DNA of 27,343 nucleotides from Neelides folsomi. Its lineage: Eukaryota > Arthropoda > Collembola > Neelipleona > Neelidae. The stretch lies in NCBI GenBank assembly GCA_034687125.1, contig JAQGBZ010000607.1, forward strand, positions 1 to 27,343. Direction: 5' to 3'. This document shows positions 21,201 through 27,343 of the stretch, piece after piece. The position numbers and the translations under genes were made by a program. Position 1 is the stretch's first letter, and the number at the start of each line of letters is the position of its first letter. The notes beneath the pieces are model-generated. The model saw only the letters and a list, made by a program, of their open reading frames with translations, was not told where the DNA came from and made no database searches.

Positions 21201-24200
21201 GTTACATTAAACATTTGAAGATGCTTAACCAAACTTACCAATATGTCTTGTCGTAATGCTATTGAAAATGTAAGTCTTTTCAAGTGCACGAATCAATTCG
21301 CCAACAGTATCATATTGTCTCAACAAAAGCCTATAAAAAATATGTAGTCCACATAAATATCGGGCATTCACGTTAAGTGTTTCTGAAGAAAATTATTTTT
21401 ACAAAGAAAACAAAGAGATGAATTGATTTGACTTTAATGAGAACTGAATCTGTAATGGTTAACTTAAATTTAATTAGTTAGCTGAGCACCATTAATCTCA
21501 ATACATCTTTGTGATCGACCTTCGACTCCATGACATGCTTTACGACACATTTCAATACAGGCCGTAAGTGTTTCTGACTTTGACAATTTTTATAACTTTA
21601 ACCAATTAACTTTGAGTTGAGAGAGAGGATTGTTCAAGAATTTGGTGCAATAAATGTTGAAATGTGTCGAAAAGTATGTCGTGGAGTCGAAGGTCGATTA
21701 CAAAGATGTATTGAGATTAATGGTGCTCAGTTAACTAATTAAATTTAAGTTAACCATTACAGATTCAGTTCCCATTAAAGTCAAATCAATTCATCTCTTT
21801 GTTTTCTTTGTAAAAATAATTTTCTTCAAAAACACTTAACGTGAATGCCCTGTACATATTGTAAATATCCTACATTTACATATCTAATGGCATGATTATA
21901 TTATCAATGATTTCATTACCCAAACATTTCTTTGACCAAAACAGTTGATTCAAATTGTTTCTCTTCAGCCCAACGGACAATTGTTTTCGTAAGAACTTTT
22001 CTAAAGTTTTCTAATGTATAAAGAAATATTATTCAATTAGAATTTGTTTAATTTTAAATTAAAGATAAATCTATCGATTGGTCTACCTTCAGGTAATTTT
22101 TCTTTTACTGGTTCCTCTTCTACGGGAGGTTCTGGAGGTTCTAATTTTTTAACAATGTTTAACATGTTAACAACTTTGGTGACAAGACCAGCTTTTCCCT
22201 CTTCTCCTGCTCCATCCTAATAGATTAATAAAAAAATAGTTTAATTAATTAATTGTAAACTACAGGTATATTGTCTTTATCTTTGGTTTTATTAGCAAAC
22301 CTCTTCACTAGTTCCGCCTTGCAAGGATTCAAGAGAAATAATACTCATAAGCTCATCATGGAAGGCTGTAAGAACTTCTCTTAAATCTTCTCCAGCAGGG
22401 CAATTTTCTCTTTCTTCTTCTTCCAAGTTTTTGAATCCAAGAATGGCATTCATCTAAACCACATATTTAATATTTTAATGCTCACATGTCACAATTACAA
22501 TATATTAGTATACTTAGGTAGTATTAAGGTAAATAATAACTTTAGTATTTAAGCATTATTTTGGGATTTATTTTATATTGGGAAATTAGTAATATCTCAT
22601 TGTTTAACCTGTTCTACAGGTGGACATCTGAATTCACGGGTCTTTTTAGCCGCAATGGCTGATGGAAGATCTGACTGCTTAATTTCAATATATCGTCTCA
22701 GTTGATCCTATTTAATGGAAAAGGAGAAATAGTAAAAACCTATCAAAGTGTTATAATACAATTGAAGAAAATGTTGACCTGTTGAATTTCTCCCACATAA
22801 TCATGGCTGAAAGCGACAATGGCTTCCACTCGATGCCTTAATTGAATGTCGTTTAGATGATGAAGAAGGAAGCAGAGTTGGAGCTTCACACCTTCTGCAA
22901 CGTCCATTTGAAGTAATCCTTTTCTGTGATCATCTTCATCTTCCTCAGTAGTTGGAAATCGATCGAAAGAGAACATGATTCCTATAAATTAGTCATAATT
23001 ATAATCATTTTTCATTGGCAAATTTTTACAATTTTGAACGTGAAATTTATAAAATCTGATACCCTTTTCTTTGCTTGGATCCCATGTTACTGGATCACAC
23101 ATAACAAGAAGTTTTTCCAAATCCTCATCTTTGATTATTCCGACAAGAAGCAGCTTATCAATTATTTTCAAGAGTGGGCTTTAAAAAATATAAATATCGA
23201 CCATAGAATTGACAATCAACGATATTTAATTACCTATATACAATTACAAGTTTTTTTATCTTACACAAATAAATTCTCGTTGCTTCCTCCAATTGGATCT
23301 CTATTGTGAACTTGATTAATTCGAACGGCTTCAGCAAGTGCTTCCATTGAAAAGTCCTTAACGACTTGTAATGGAAAGAATGGGCTGCTTAGATGCTTTA
23401 TTTCTTTGACGGTTTCGCTATAAAATAATAATTTTTTAGAATATTGAATTGCCAATTATACTTTGTTATTACTATAATATATTACGTATGAATGTATACT
23501 TATTAGTAAAGTAATAGTTAAAATTCCCCAATTAAACTTAACAAACATTAAACATTAATAAAATTTATTTACTCTATTTCAGTCATGGTCATTTGGGGTC
23601 GAACAGATAAAGTTGCTACAGATCTAAGGCTGTGTCTCATCGCTTCGTCCTCGTATAATTCCTTGAGTTCCTCTGTTAGCGGGATTATATACTCGTTCTT
23701 GCAGACTTCCCTAAAGGTTAATAAACAAAATTAGCTCCTATCCTCATCATAAGTTTTTAAAGATATTAAGGTATGTTGGCATACATAGTCGTTGCAAATG
23801 ACTCCAAGTGTAGGGCAATGAGAAGATCGTAGAATCCACGTCTCAAAGGACCCGACATATATTCGGCTTGAATAGCGTAGAGCAATTGCTTTTGATCCAC
23901 ATAAGAACAGAGAGTGTGAGCCGCTCGGAAATTAGATTGGTAGCAAAGTGCCGCATAAAGGGTAAGAGTTTGAGAGTGAAAGCTGAAACAGGAAAACAGT
24001 GTAATTTAATATGACTTATATTCTTGCTCTTTAAAATAAAAAATTCTGAAGAGTAATGCTACATATTTTAATATATTCATTTAAATGTAATGATCTCTCT
24101 TTACACTATATCTACTATACATTTCTTTTATACACTATTTACCTCAAAAGTCGCTCCATTTCAATGAGCTCTAAAATGTCAATACAACGATCTTCTTCTG

Positions 24201-27200
24201 GTATATGAAGTGCGAGCATTGAAACAGGATCCTCACAAAGAGTACTCCAGCCTCGGAGTTCAGATAGCTTTAATGCATGCATTTTAAGGTAGGCATTTGG
24301 AACTCTTGCCCACTGATGAGGCTTCAAACATTGAACCTTAAGTCTTGGTGGAAACTGAAAAGAAAGAGATTAAGAAATGTGTGAACATTATGCGTAAATT
24401 GCTATTTGATTTATAATCATGTACTTGTGGAACTAAATGTTTCTCTGAATTTTGAAGACAAGCTGCTGAGAGTGGTAAAGTTGTGGCGGTTCTTCCAAGC
24501 TCAAATTGTAAAATGTCTTTGCTGGTAGCTTCGACAAAAATTGCTGGAAATAGTTTAGTTCCGGGTTCCATCTAAAATATTTTAAAACAAAGTGAAATTT
24601 TGTAACAGTACCTTTGAATTCATGGTCATAATACCTAATTGTTATTAATTGATTGGCAATAAAAGTATAATTATTAACACATAAAGTATACCTTGTAAAC
24701 ATATTTTGTCTGTTTTCCTTCACATGTGAAATGAACAATTCCGGTGGCAGTGTCGACAAAGCATCCAATGAACATCCCTTGAGAAGCTCCTTTACCAGAA
24801 GCGTCTTGTGTAACTTGATTGTATAATTCGTCAGCTCGAACCATATAGCAACTATTTCTGTCAATGCTAAAATGAGAACGTAAAATTAACCATTTAATCA
24901 TTATTTTGTGTGTGTTTATATTAAACAAAAAGCTCTAATGAACTTTAGCTTTTAATAATCTAATACAAAACGTACTTAAATATAAAATTATGTCATTATT
25001 ATTTTTTTAATAAAGTAATAATTAAAGCTAACTTTTCCACTTCTGTATCAAACTCATCAATTCCAGCAACAGTAACACGTCGTACTTTGTCTTGAGAAAA
25101 TGATTGACTATGGAAGTGATATTGAGTTGTGACCCAGCCGACATAAACATGTGTCGGATCTTGTCCAGGAAAAATTCGAACGCCATAAAAAAATTCGCTG
25201 ATTAGCTTAAGACATTCAGCGTCAAAAATCTCGGCATCTTCCTCCTCTTCACTGCTCCCAAATCCAGACTGTGGCATTCCTTTTTGTTGAAGCGCTGGAG
25301 ACTTTGCCATTCGGTCTGGAATCGCTGGGGGTTGTATCTTCAAGTTACTCTATTTATTTCAAAGTTTATTAAAATTTAAAGTTTCAAACTGAAGAATTCG
25401 TTCTACTTTCTTAAAGATTTTGCAATCAGTTATTTAAATAAAACTTTATTTTGGAAGTATTGTTTGGATTCCGTTTTTGTGCATAAATAAAAATTTTTAT
25501 TCTCTATTTGTAAAAATCAGCTTATAATAAAATATACAATAGGTACCCAATTTTACGCCAATAATTTGTAATCAATTATGTGTACAAAATATTTAGTATG
25601 TAATATTTTAATAGGTATATACAAATACAATTTATAATATTACTACATATTTATTATACGTTTTAGACTTAAGTGTATTTAAAATAAAAGAATGAATTAT
25701 TAAAATTCAATTTCAATAAGTAGATATTGATTCAGCAATATCACATACCAAAATTGAATCCGTATGAAAAAGGTCATCTTGTTTGTTTTTAAGTCGCTGT
25801 AAACCGTAGCTCCCATTTATGGTTAGTTAATTTGTCTTTTTATTAACTTAATGGTAGCAAATTATAAGTGCATTCTTGCCTGCGATAAACGAACAGAAGC
25901 ATTTCTCACACTCAAAGAATTTTGTTTCATCCGTTCCTCCATTGTTTCAGGTTCAGGAGTTCTAGGTGAGCCTTTAGGGCGCTCTTTGCTTTCTTCTCGT
26001 TTCCGTGAAAAGAATCTAAAATGGTCAATATATTCTTTTAATATATATTTTATAACAATTGTTAGTCACAATGGCCCATGTTTCAAGCGAAATAGCATAT
26101 CAAATCAAATTTATCATGTACACAACATGCAAATAAAAAAATATTTAGAAAATACAATAATTAGTAAATTAAAGATGATTAGATAAGTTAGGCGTTTGTT
26201 TTTGTATTTTAAACAATATATGGTAGATAATTAATAATTATGCTAATACGTAATTGTAGGTCCTTATAAACTTCAATCTACAAAAATATAAGAACAGGTA
26301 AGGTTATCATTAAATTAATATGGGTAAGAATAAAGTAAAAAAAATTACTCATAAAATAATCTTTCTTTAAAAAAGTAAAAAAACTTTTTGTGATGAGTGA
26401 TAAATGAATGACTAAAATGAAATAATTTAATGTTTAAAGTTGAAGATTCTCAGCTTGAAAAGCTTACCGTGAAGCGTATTCCTTTCCAAATTCGGTAATC
26501 TCGTCAATGGAATACATAGAATACATGCTAAATTGAGGTTAGAGAGCAGTTAATTAAGCAGTTAGTTCCCTCAAAGTAGATATCATTTAGTAATATATTT
26601 ACATTGAATAATGTTGTAAGAGAAAAAATAAAATACTGATTTGTTTTTTATCATCAGTATATTATTAGAATAAATTTTAAATTCGAAATATGAAACGAAT
26701 CAAAGTACCCACTGACATATATTATTATATAACAAATATAATATATAATCTGTGTAGTAGTGTATAGAATAATAAATAGCAAACTCGAAATATCTTTTTT
26801 AAAAGATTTTGTAATTTTTATGTATTTACACACAAAAATAAACTCATACCAATTTGAAAATCATTCCTTCACTTTCATGAAATGATGGAATGAAAAGTTA
26901 ATGTCATAATGTTTTTAAGTTTATGAACCTGAAAGGAGATTTTCCTCTCGATTTTTTCTTATCGTCTTTTGAGTCAGGATCATCAACCATTAGCTCATCT
27001 TTCCGACCGCGGCCCAAATGGAGTTCGCTTGAGGTTCTTGGCATTCCAGGATCTAAAGATCCATTCATCTGGCTCGTTTGATCGTACTGGTGTTGCTGCC
27101 TCGACATTGATCCGGTTCTCGCCGGCTTTTGTGGAGGAGATTTGGTACTCGTCCCCCTTTTAGGAGCTCGGCTTCTTCCACTTTCTTCTTCTCGAATTAC

Positions 27201-27244
27201 TTCATCTATTTCCACTCCATCCTCAGAGTAACCTCGAGAAAGTT
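2770..27244 (-). CDS. RyR: Ryanodine receptor, intracellular Ca2+-release channel (5'-partial; about 3,810 C-terminal residues)
   Basis: Homotetrameric ER/SR Ca2+-release channel for excitation-contraction coupling. Exons, 5' to 3': 27244-26929, 26527-26468, 26015-25880, 25349-25033, 24866-24692, 24571-24425, 24354-24143, 23982-23785, 23710-23573, 23417-23265, 23178-23063, 22981-22779, 22707-22609, 22453-22301, 22216-22087, 22010-21920, 21330-21239, 21159-21069, 20968-20767, 20710-20496, 20439-20160, 20058-19876, 19787-19509, 19384-19073, 18929-18789, 18716-18553, 18493-18325, 18243-18109, 18026-17882, 17776-17445, 17369-17251, 17171-17061, 16844-16606, 16482-16237, 16142-15950, 15823-15370, 15262-15137, 15033-14872, 14766-14527, [14293-14181 or 13776-13670], 13556-13463, 13266-13024, 12772-12593, 12486-12255, 12175-12087, 11981-11812, 11711-11566, 11488-11418, [11251-11186 or 10824-10759], 10654-10575, 10476-10315, 10227-9874, 8928-8731, 8593-8500, 8417-8311, 8050-7783, 7706-7587, 7518-7261, 7167-7034, 6935-6780, 6614-6554, 6462-6316, 6184-6053, 5720-5561, 3219-3054, 2929-2770. 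Phases agree at every junction. Exon borders come from splice motifs plus remembered RyR homology, not from an alignment or cDNA. The N-terminal ~1,300 codons are outside the window. Confidence 0.97.
3240..5505. mobile_element. piggyBac-type DNA transposon, 2.27 kb, decayed
   Basis: Termini are CCCTTTTACATGGT (3240) and the reverse complement of CCCTTTTATATGGT (ending 5505), 13 of 14 identical, with the CCC...GGG ends typical of piggyBac. TTAA follows at 5506-5509 and ATAA precedes at 3236-3239, consistent with a TTAA duplication that has one mutation. A 13-bp subterminal inverted repeat CCAAATTCTGGGA lies at 3342-3354 and 5447-5459. It sits in the RyR intron between S6 and the C-terminal exons, in the same orientation as RyR, with a broken transposase inside. 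Confidence 0.88.
3813..5200 (-). pseudogene. piggyBac transposase pseudogene
   Basis: An acidic N-terminus ([20 protein letters not shown] from 5200) is followed by a DDE transposase in broken frames. Visible pieces are [12 protein letters not shown] (first catalytic Asp), [13 protein letters not shown] (second), FIDLADMQM (third) and [20 protein letters not shown]-terminal Cys/His zinc domain follows (CKLC, FHCKTC, LC, C, YH; about 3830-3920). Lesions are in-frame stops near 4897, 4806, 4588 and 4430 plus at least one frameshift near 4165. All three acidic residues survive, so decay is moderate. An in-frame intron may exist near 5008-5071 (WLVE|GTATGT). The piece cannot make an active enzyme as it stands. 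Confidence 0.85.
5561..6184 (-). CDS. RyR: RyR exons 6184-6053 and 5720-5561: S5, pore loop, selectivity filter, S6
   Basis: Exon 6184-6053 is S5 ([20 protein letters not shown], then NFFRKFY) followed by the acidic luminal [15 protein letters not shown]. Exon 5720-5561 carries the pore helix [12 protein letters not shown] and the selectivity filter GGGIGDE (codons 5664-5684), identical to that of vertebrate RyRs. It continues with luminal EIGEPEGG and most of S6 ([18 protein letters not shown]). These residues conduct Ca2+ and bind ryanodine. The intron between the two exons contains a mariner-type MITE; the intron after the second contains a piggyBac element. Confidence 0.98.
5790..6026. 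mobile_element. Mariner-type MITE in an RyR intron
   Basis: A 43-bp arm (5790-5832) is repeated in perfect inverted orientation at 5984-6026. The ends are TA-TACGAGGG...CCCTCGTA-TA, so the core is 5792-6024 (233 bp) with a TA target duplication. ACGAGGG-type ends are characteristic of mariner-family transposons. There is no transposase ORF. The perfect identity of the arms argues for recent insertion. It lies between the S5 exon (6184-6053) and the pore exon (5720-5561). Confidence 0.85.
6316..7706 (-). CDS. RyR: RyR exons 7706-6316: pseudo-voltage-sensor domain S1-S4
   Basis: Six exons. S1 is in 7706-7587 ([20 protein letters not shown]). An acidic Gly/Ser loop follows ([17 protein letters not shown]), then S2 ([20 protein letters not shown]). 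The cytoplasmic S2-S3 segment carries [51 protein letters not shown] and [10 protein letters not shown]3 and S4 are in 6614-6316 ([60 protein letters not shown]), ending HNGKQ at the S4-S5 turn. The Trp in YWDKL aligns with the Trp that contributes to the caffeine site in vertebrates. Confidence 0.96.
7783..8928 (-). CDS. RyR: RyR exons 8928-7783: auxiliary helix and divergent linker before the channel
   Basis: Four exons. The first encodes [20 protein letters not shown], then the [20 protein letters not shown] segment and a hydrophobic stretch [15 protein letters not shown], likely membrane-associated. [20 protein letters not shown] follows. The remaining two exons are a long low-conservation linker rich in Glu, Ser, Gln and Ala ([20 protein letters not shown]). 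This is the region most variable between species. The end of exon 8050-7783 is uncertain. I place it at CAT|GTACTA, but GCT|GTGTAT nine bases upstream also keeps phase 0 and neither is a strong donor. Confidence 0.88.
8645..8673. repeat. (GTA)n microsatellite in an RyR intron
   Basis: About nine to ten uninterrupted GTA units in the intron between exons 8928-8731 and 8593-8500, roughly 50 bp upstream of the acceptor of the latter. Confidence 0.9.
9435..9458 (-). CDS. RyR: Candidate RyR 24-nt microexon
   Basis: GGATTAG|A...AAAG|GTAAGT encodes A-S-L-S-W-S-E plus the split Glu and Arg codons. The donor is a perfect match to consensus. Length and phase allow in-frame inclusion between exons 10227-9874 and 8928-8731. 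The acceptor is pyrimidine-poor, and an alternative acceptor six bases downstream would give an 18-nt version. It lies in the divergent acidic linker where insertions are tolerated. Confidence 0.45.
9874..10227 (-). CDS. RyR: RyR exon 10227-9874: U-motif region before the membrane domain
   Basis: Highly conserved 118-codon exon: [80 protein letters not shown]. This is the thumb-and-forefinger/U-motif part of the core that couples the solenoid to the pore. It ends in the variable acidic stretch DDSGGGG...TDDEEE, with donor GA|GTAAGT. The following 0.95-kb intron contains a candidate 24-nt microexon. Confidence 0.95.
10315..10654 (-). CDS. RyR: RyR exons 10654-10575 and 10476-10315: EF-hand pair
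   Basis: Loop 1 ([12 protein letters not shown]) has Glu instead of Asp at position 1 and is probably weak. Loop 2 ([12 protein letters not shown]) is a textbook EF-hand with Asp, Asn, Asp, Lys, Asp and Glu at positions 1, 3, 5, 7, 9 and 12. Vertebrate RyR loops are more degenerate, so this receptor's second site looks better able to bind Ca2+. The EF-hands project from the core solenoid and are linked to Ca2+-dependent inactivation. The segment after them, [20 protein letters not shown], is strongly conserved. Confidence 0.95.
10759..10824 (-). CDS. RyR: RyR alternative exon 49a (66 nt)
   Basis: Acceptor AATTTCAG|ATT and donor CAG|GTTTTA bound 22 codons: [12 protein letters not shown] followed by [10 protein letters not shown]. 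This matches the family segment ILKFFDMFLKL...FQ that forms the helix leading into EF-hand 1. The acceptor is stronger than that of exon 49b, and the sequence is closer to the canonical one. Both alternatives have the same length and phase, so either can be joined to 11488-11418 upstream and 10654-10575 downstream. Confidence 0.88.
11186..11251 (-). CDS. RyR: RyR alternative exon 49b (66 nt)
   Basis: Acceptor GATCAG|AAAATT and donor CGG|GTATAA bound exactly 22 open codons at phase 0: [12 protein letters not shown] followed by [10 protein letters not shown]. Twelve of 22 residues match exon 10824-10759 and most other positions are similar, while the nucleotides differ widely, so this is an old duplication kept under protein-level constraint. 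It differs by Asp to Asn in the F-D-M motif and a more basic, Ser-rich 3' half. The pyrimidine tract is weak, so it may be the minor isoform. Confidence 0.8.
11418..13556 (-). CDS. RyR: RyR exons 13556-11418: core solenoid with RIH-associated domain
   Basis: Eight exons. They begin H-R-A-I-N-L-F-L after the calmodulin site and continue [20 protein letters not shown] and [11 protein letters not shown]. An acidic Glu/Gly tract follows, then [16 protein letters not shown]. Next come [91 protein letters not shown], the [15 protein letters not shown] helix and [20 protein letters not shown]. The Glu in CEGHN and the Glu in LTEVIQGP correspond to the two acidic side chains of the activating Ca2+ site in the cryo-EM structures of rabbit RyR1 (Glu3893 and Glu3967). 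Both are present. Confidence 0.96.
13314..13404. repeat. Near-perfect 39-bp inverted repeat (hairpin) in an RyR intron
   Basis: Arms 13314-13352 and 13366-13404 pair with only about three mismatches around a 13-nt loop. The core includes GGTCATGGGAGTTG and AAAATCTCTGGTTTG. It is far less AT-rich than the surrounding intron. It may be a tiny foldback MITE or the hairpin of a small-RNA precursor; the sequence alone cannot decide. Confidence 0.85.
13670..13776 (-). CDS. RyR: RyR alternative exon 40b (107 nt): calmodulin-binding helix, version B
   Basis: Enters at phase 0 (AATAG|ACTAGG) and leaves in the same phase as exon 40a (TCA AG|GTATAT). It encodes [14 protein letters not shown], then [20 protein letters not shown]. 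It keeps the Trp, the W-x-K-x-L-S spacing and the RKRA core of the vertebrate calmodulin site, but changes the ACFR half to LNCLVG. 40a and 40b are each two bases over a multiple of three, so splicing both or neither would break the frame. This is why I treat them as mutually exclusive. No stop codon or decay is visible in either. Confidence 0.85.
14181..14293 (-). CDS. RyR: RyR alternative exon 40a (113 nt): calmodulin-binding helix, version A
   Basis: Enters at phase 0 after AATAG and leaves with AG|GTATTT, donating two bases to the Arg codon completed by exon 13556-13463. It encodes [16 protein letters not shown], then [20 protein letters not shown]. The homologous segment of vertebrate RyR is the CaM site (about 3614-3643 in human RyR1). 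This copy keeps the HPQ lead-in and the basic RKKAVxACFR core but has Tyr where vertebrates have the anchor Trp (Trp3620). It is homologous, residue for residue at its 3' end, to exon 13776-13670. Confidence 0.88.
14527..17369 (-). CDS. RyR: RyR exons 17369-14527: bridging solenoid to core solenoid
   Basis: Nine exons of helical repeat. Landmarks: [161 protein letters not shown] and [20 protein letters not shown]. The last exon ends AKVLYGLHM immediately before the alternative calmodulin-site exons. The intron at 16845-17060 contains a short LINE-like insertion. Compared with vertebrates, the stretch after [11 protein letters not shown] is short and basic ([16 protein letters not shown]). Confidence 0.95.
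16898..17023 (-). mobile_element. Truncated LINE-like tail with 21-bp target duplications
   Basis: Direct repeats at 16898-16918 and 17003-17023 (CTAACATAGTG, G/A, ACTTAATAT; 20 of 21 identical) flank an 84-bp insert. Read on the minus strand, the insert contains GGGCGAAAGCCAATGGTC and ends in an AATAAATACA plus ATTCATTC tail. That arrangement (5'-truncated body, simple tail, roughly 20-bp duplication) is the mark of target-primed insertion by a non-LTR retrotransposon. The family is not identified. Confidence 0.65.
17445..18929 (-). CDS. RyR: RyR exons 18929-17445: bridging solenoid start with RY3 and RY4 repeats
   Basis: Six exons. They open with [14 protein letters not shown] and reach RY3 ([20 protein letters not shown], then the [20 protein letters not shown] helix). 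The phosphorylation loop follows, containing [10 protein letters not shown] at 18121-18132. RY4 comes next ([55 protein letters not shown]), and the block ends in DVKFFSK. In vertebrates RY3-RY4 form the clamp that carries the PKA/CaMKII hotspot; here the Arg-Arg-x-Ser spacing of that loop is retained. Confidence 0.95.
19073..22216 (-). CDS. RyR: RyR exons 22216-19073: junctional solenoid with RYDR_ITPR (RIH) domain
   Basis: Ten exons. They start with a charged linker ([15 protein letters not shown]) and continue into the conserved [20 protein letters not shown] helix, then the RIH signature [20 protein letters not shown] and the [20 protein letters not shown] segment. Next come [21 protein letters not shown], the [20 protein letters not shown] helix, and [20 protein letters not shown], ending with [15 protein letters not shown]. 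An insert rich in Gln/Gly/Ala (about 20767-20850) replaces the short loop seen in vertebrates. The intron at 21331-21919 carries a foldback element. This domain is shared with IP3 receptors and is part of the cytoplasmic gating scaffold. Confidence 0.96.
21360..21852. mobile_element. Foldback element with Tc1/mariner-like transposase tail in an RyR intron
   Basis: Two arms of about 195 bp (from 21362 and to 21850) are inverted copies with roughly 95% identity around a central spacer of about 100 bp. The ends are GGGCATTCACG, with TA at 21358-21359 and 21853-21854 as likely target duplication. The right arm on the plus strand reads [20 protein letters not shown] followed by a stop at about 21739, which looks like the C-terminus of a Tc1/mariner-superfamily transposase. 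The element is therefore two head-to-head copies of one end of such a transposon. Confidence 0.8.
22301..23982 (-). CDS. RyR: RyR exons 23982-22301: start of junctional solenoid
   Basis: Seven exons of alpha-solenoid. Conserved landmarks in order: [20 protein letters not shown], the [20 protein letters not shown] helix, [20 protein letters not shown], a short acidic TTEEDEDD loop, the [11 protein letters not shown] helix, and [20 protein letters not shown], then the exon for [21 protein letters not shown]. In vertebrate RyR1 a long Glu-rich tract sits where this sequence has only the short TEEDEDD loop, as is usual in invertebrate RyRs. The junctional solenoid links the N-terminal and cap domains to the core and transmits ligand-driven movement toward the pore. 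Confidence 0.95.
24143..26015 (-). CDS. RyR: RyR exons 26015-24143: SPRY3 domain and downstream segment
   Basis: Five exons. The first (26015-25880) ends the basic/Pro-rich linker. The next three carry SPRY3, recognised from [20 protein letters not shown], the [14 protein letters not shown] strand, [12 protein letters not shown], and [22 protein letters not shown]. After SPRY3 comes [20 protein letters not shown] and the segment [20 protein letters not shown] that leads into the junctional solenoid. SPRY domains of RyR form the peripheral corners of the cytoplasmic cap and are protein-docking surfaces. The exon at 26015-25880 ends in a GC donor, and a 48-nt in-frame exon candidate lies in the following intron (see separate entries). 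Confidence 0.95.
25350..25879 (-). other. RyR: GC-AG intron of RyR
   Basis: The exon 26015-25880 reads open to TCG CAG and is followed by GCAAGA rather than GT. CAG|GCAAG is the standard sequence of the rare GC-AG introns. No GT donor in the vicinity preserves both frame and homology. The intron ends AAATAG|AGT. The candidate 48-nt exon lies inside it. Confidence 0.75.
25749..25796 (-). CDS. RyR: Candidate RyR 48-nt cassette exon before SPRY3
   Basis: Acceptor GGTTTACAG|CGA and donor TTG|GTATGT flank exactly 16 open codons, [16 protein letters not shown]. The surrounding exons meet at phase 0, so this piece can be included or skipped without a frameshift. The upstream exon ends in a weaker GC donor, which fits optional splicing. 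It may equally be constitutive. Nothing in the peptide identifies a function. Confidence 0.6.
26016..26467 (-). other. RyR intron, no further feature seen
   Basis: AT-rich. I found no exon-like segment that keeps the required phase and no inverted or direct repeat of note. Confidence 0.6.
26468..27244 (-). CDS. RyR: RyR exons 27244-26929 and 26527-26468: divergent linker before SPRY3
   Basis: About 125 residues of hydrophilic, low-complexity linker. It opens [15 protein letters not shown], continues through Ser/Arg/Lys/Pro- and Gln-rich sequence, and ends [31 protein letters not shown]. No fold is apparent. In RyRs this stretch between SPRY2 and SPRY3 is among the least conserved and is where isoforms differ. 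Many Ser flanked by Arg/Lys (for example SRGKSP) are candidate kinase sites. The two exons join by completing a split codon (AG|C), and the last 20-codon exon is itself divergent, so it could be optional. Confidence 0.85.
26528..26928 (-). other. RyR intron, no further feature seen
   Basis: AT-rich. One exon-like segment with a good donor was examined and rejected on phase grounds. Confidence 0.6.
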
Positions 27245-27343
27245 CTGCAATAAAGGAGTAAGTAAATTACTATAGTTCATTCCCAAAATCGGTGCAGGTG
27301 AGTTTGAAAAACCCGCATATAATTTCCAGAGATACGAATTACA
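27245..27343 (-). other. 5' flanking RyR intron, incomplete
   Basis: Begins just upstream of the acceptor TTATTGCAG for the first exon in the window. No coding sequence is recognisable. Positions 27270-27282 repeat the terminus of the MITE at 2249, so a copy may start here and run off the edge. Confidence 0.5.

Noticed and set aside
22926..23309. 127-codon plus-strand open frame
   Set aside because: It overlaps three well-supported RyR exons and introns in antisense and contains no domain.
25851..26186. 111-codon plus-strand open frame
   Set aside because: Antisense to RyR exon 26015-25880 and intronic AT-rich sequence.
26250..26277. Exon-like segment after TTTTTGTAG in the intron 26016-26467
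   Set aside because: 28 nt long, so it breaks the reading frame whichever way it is joined.
26850..26871. Exon-like segment with strong TTG|GTATGAG donor in the RyR intron at 26528-26928
   Set aside because: It would be 22 nt, enter at phase 2 and exit at phase 0, shifting the frame of the next exon; extending to the next donor meets a stop.
1..27343. tRNA, rRNA and CRISPR arrays
   Set aside because: No cloverleaf with A/B box motifs, no rRNA-like conserved stretch and no regularly spaced repeats were seen; the DNA is eukaryotic with spliced genes.

Overview
The window is AT-rich animal DNA with many short introns. It is dominated by one gene, read entirely on the minus strand: the ryanodine receptor (RyR), the giant Ca2+-release channel of the endoplasmic/sarcoplasmic reticulum. 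The peptide sequence matches arthropod RyRs most closely (for example the SFS-type pore linker, the GMGKDYFD zinc-finger segment and the short SGGGS tail). An arthropod is therefore well supported. A copepod-like crustacean is my guess from the AT content and repeat style, and cannot be proven here.

Layout from left to right. Positions 1-1619 hold the 5' part of a separate minus-strand gene for a secreted, Cys-containing, N-glycosylated protein with a Thr/Ser/Pro-rich mucin-like stalk; it runs off the left edge. Positions 1620-2769 are intergenic and hold its TATA box, a small inverted-repeat element and the RyR 3' UTR. Positions 2770-27244 hold RyR. I trace 65 constitutive exons plus two sites with duplicated alternative exons. 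The reading frame stays open and phase-consistent at every junction, giving about 3,810 residues. This is roughly the C-terminal three quarters of a channel of about 5,100 residues. It covers the end of the divergent region before SPRY3, SPRY3, the junctional/bridging/core solenoids with RY3-RY4, the calmodulin-binding helix, EF-hands, the transmembrane domain with the GGGIGDE selectivity filter, and the C-terminal zinc finger with the stop codon. The N-terminal ~1,300 codons and the promoter lie beyond the right edge.

The most interesting biology is in splicing. Two regulatory sites are encoded by tandem pairs of homologous exons that appear mutually exclusive. Exons of 113 and 107 nt encode alternative calmodulin-binding helices. 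Including both, or skipping both, would shift the frame. Two 66-nt exons encode the helix leading into the first EF-hand. In-frame candidate cassette/micro exons (48 nt and 24 nt) and a GC-AG intron add to this.

The RyR introns also carry a decayed piggyBac-type transposon with recognisable termini, a mariner-type MITE, a 0.5-kb foldback element with a Tc1-like transposase tail, a near-perfect 39-bp hairpin, and a truncated LINE-like tail flanked by 21-bp target duplications.
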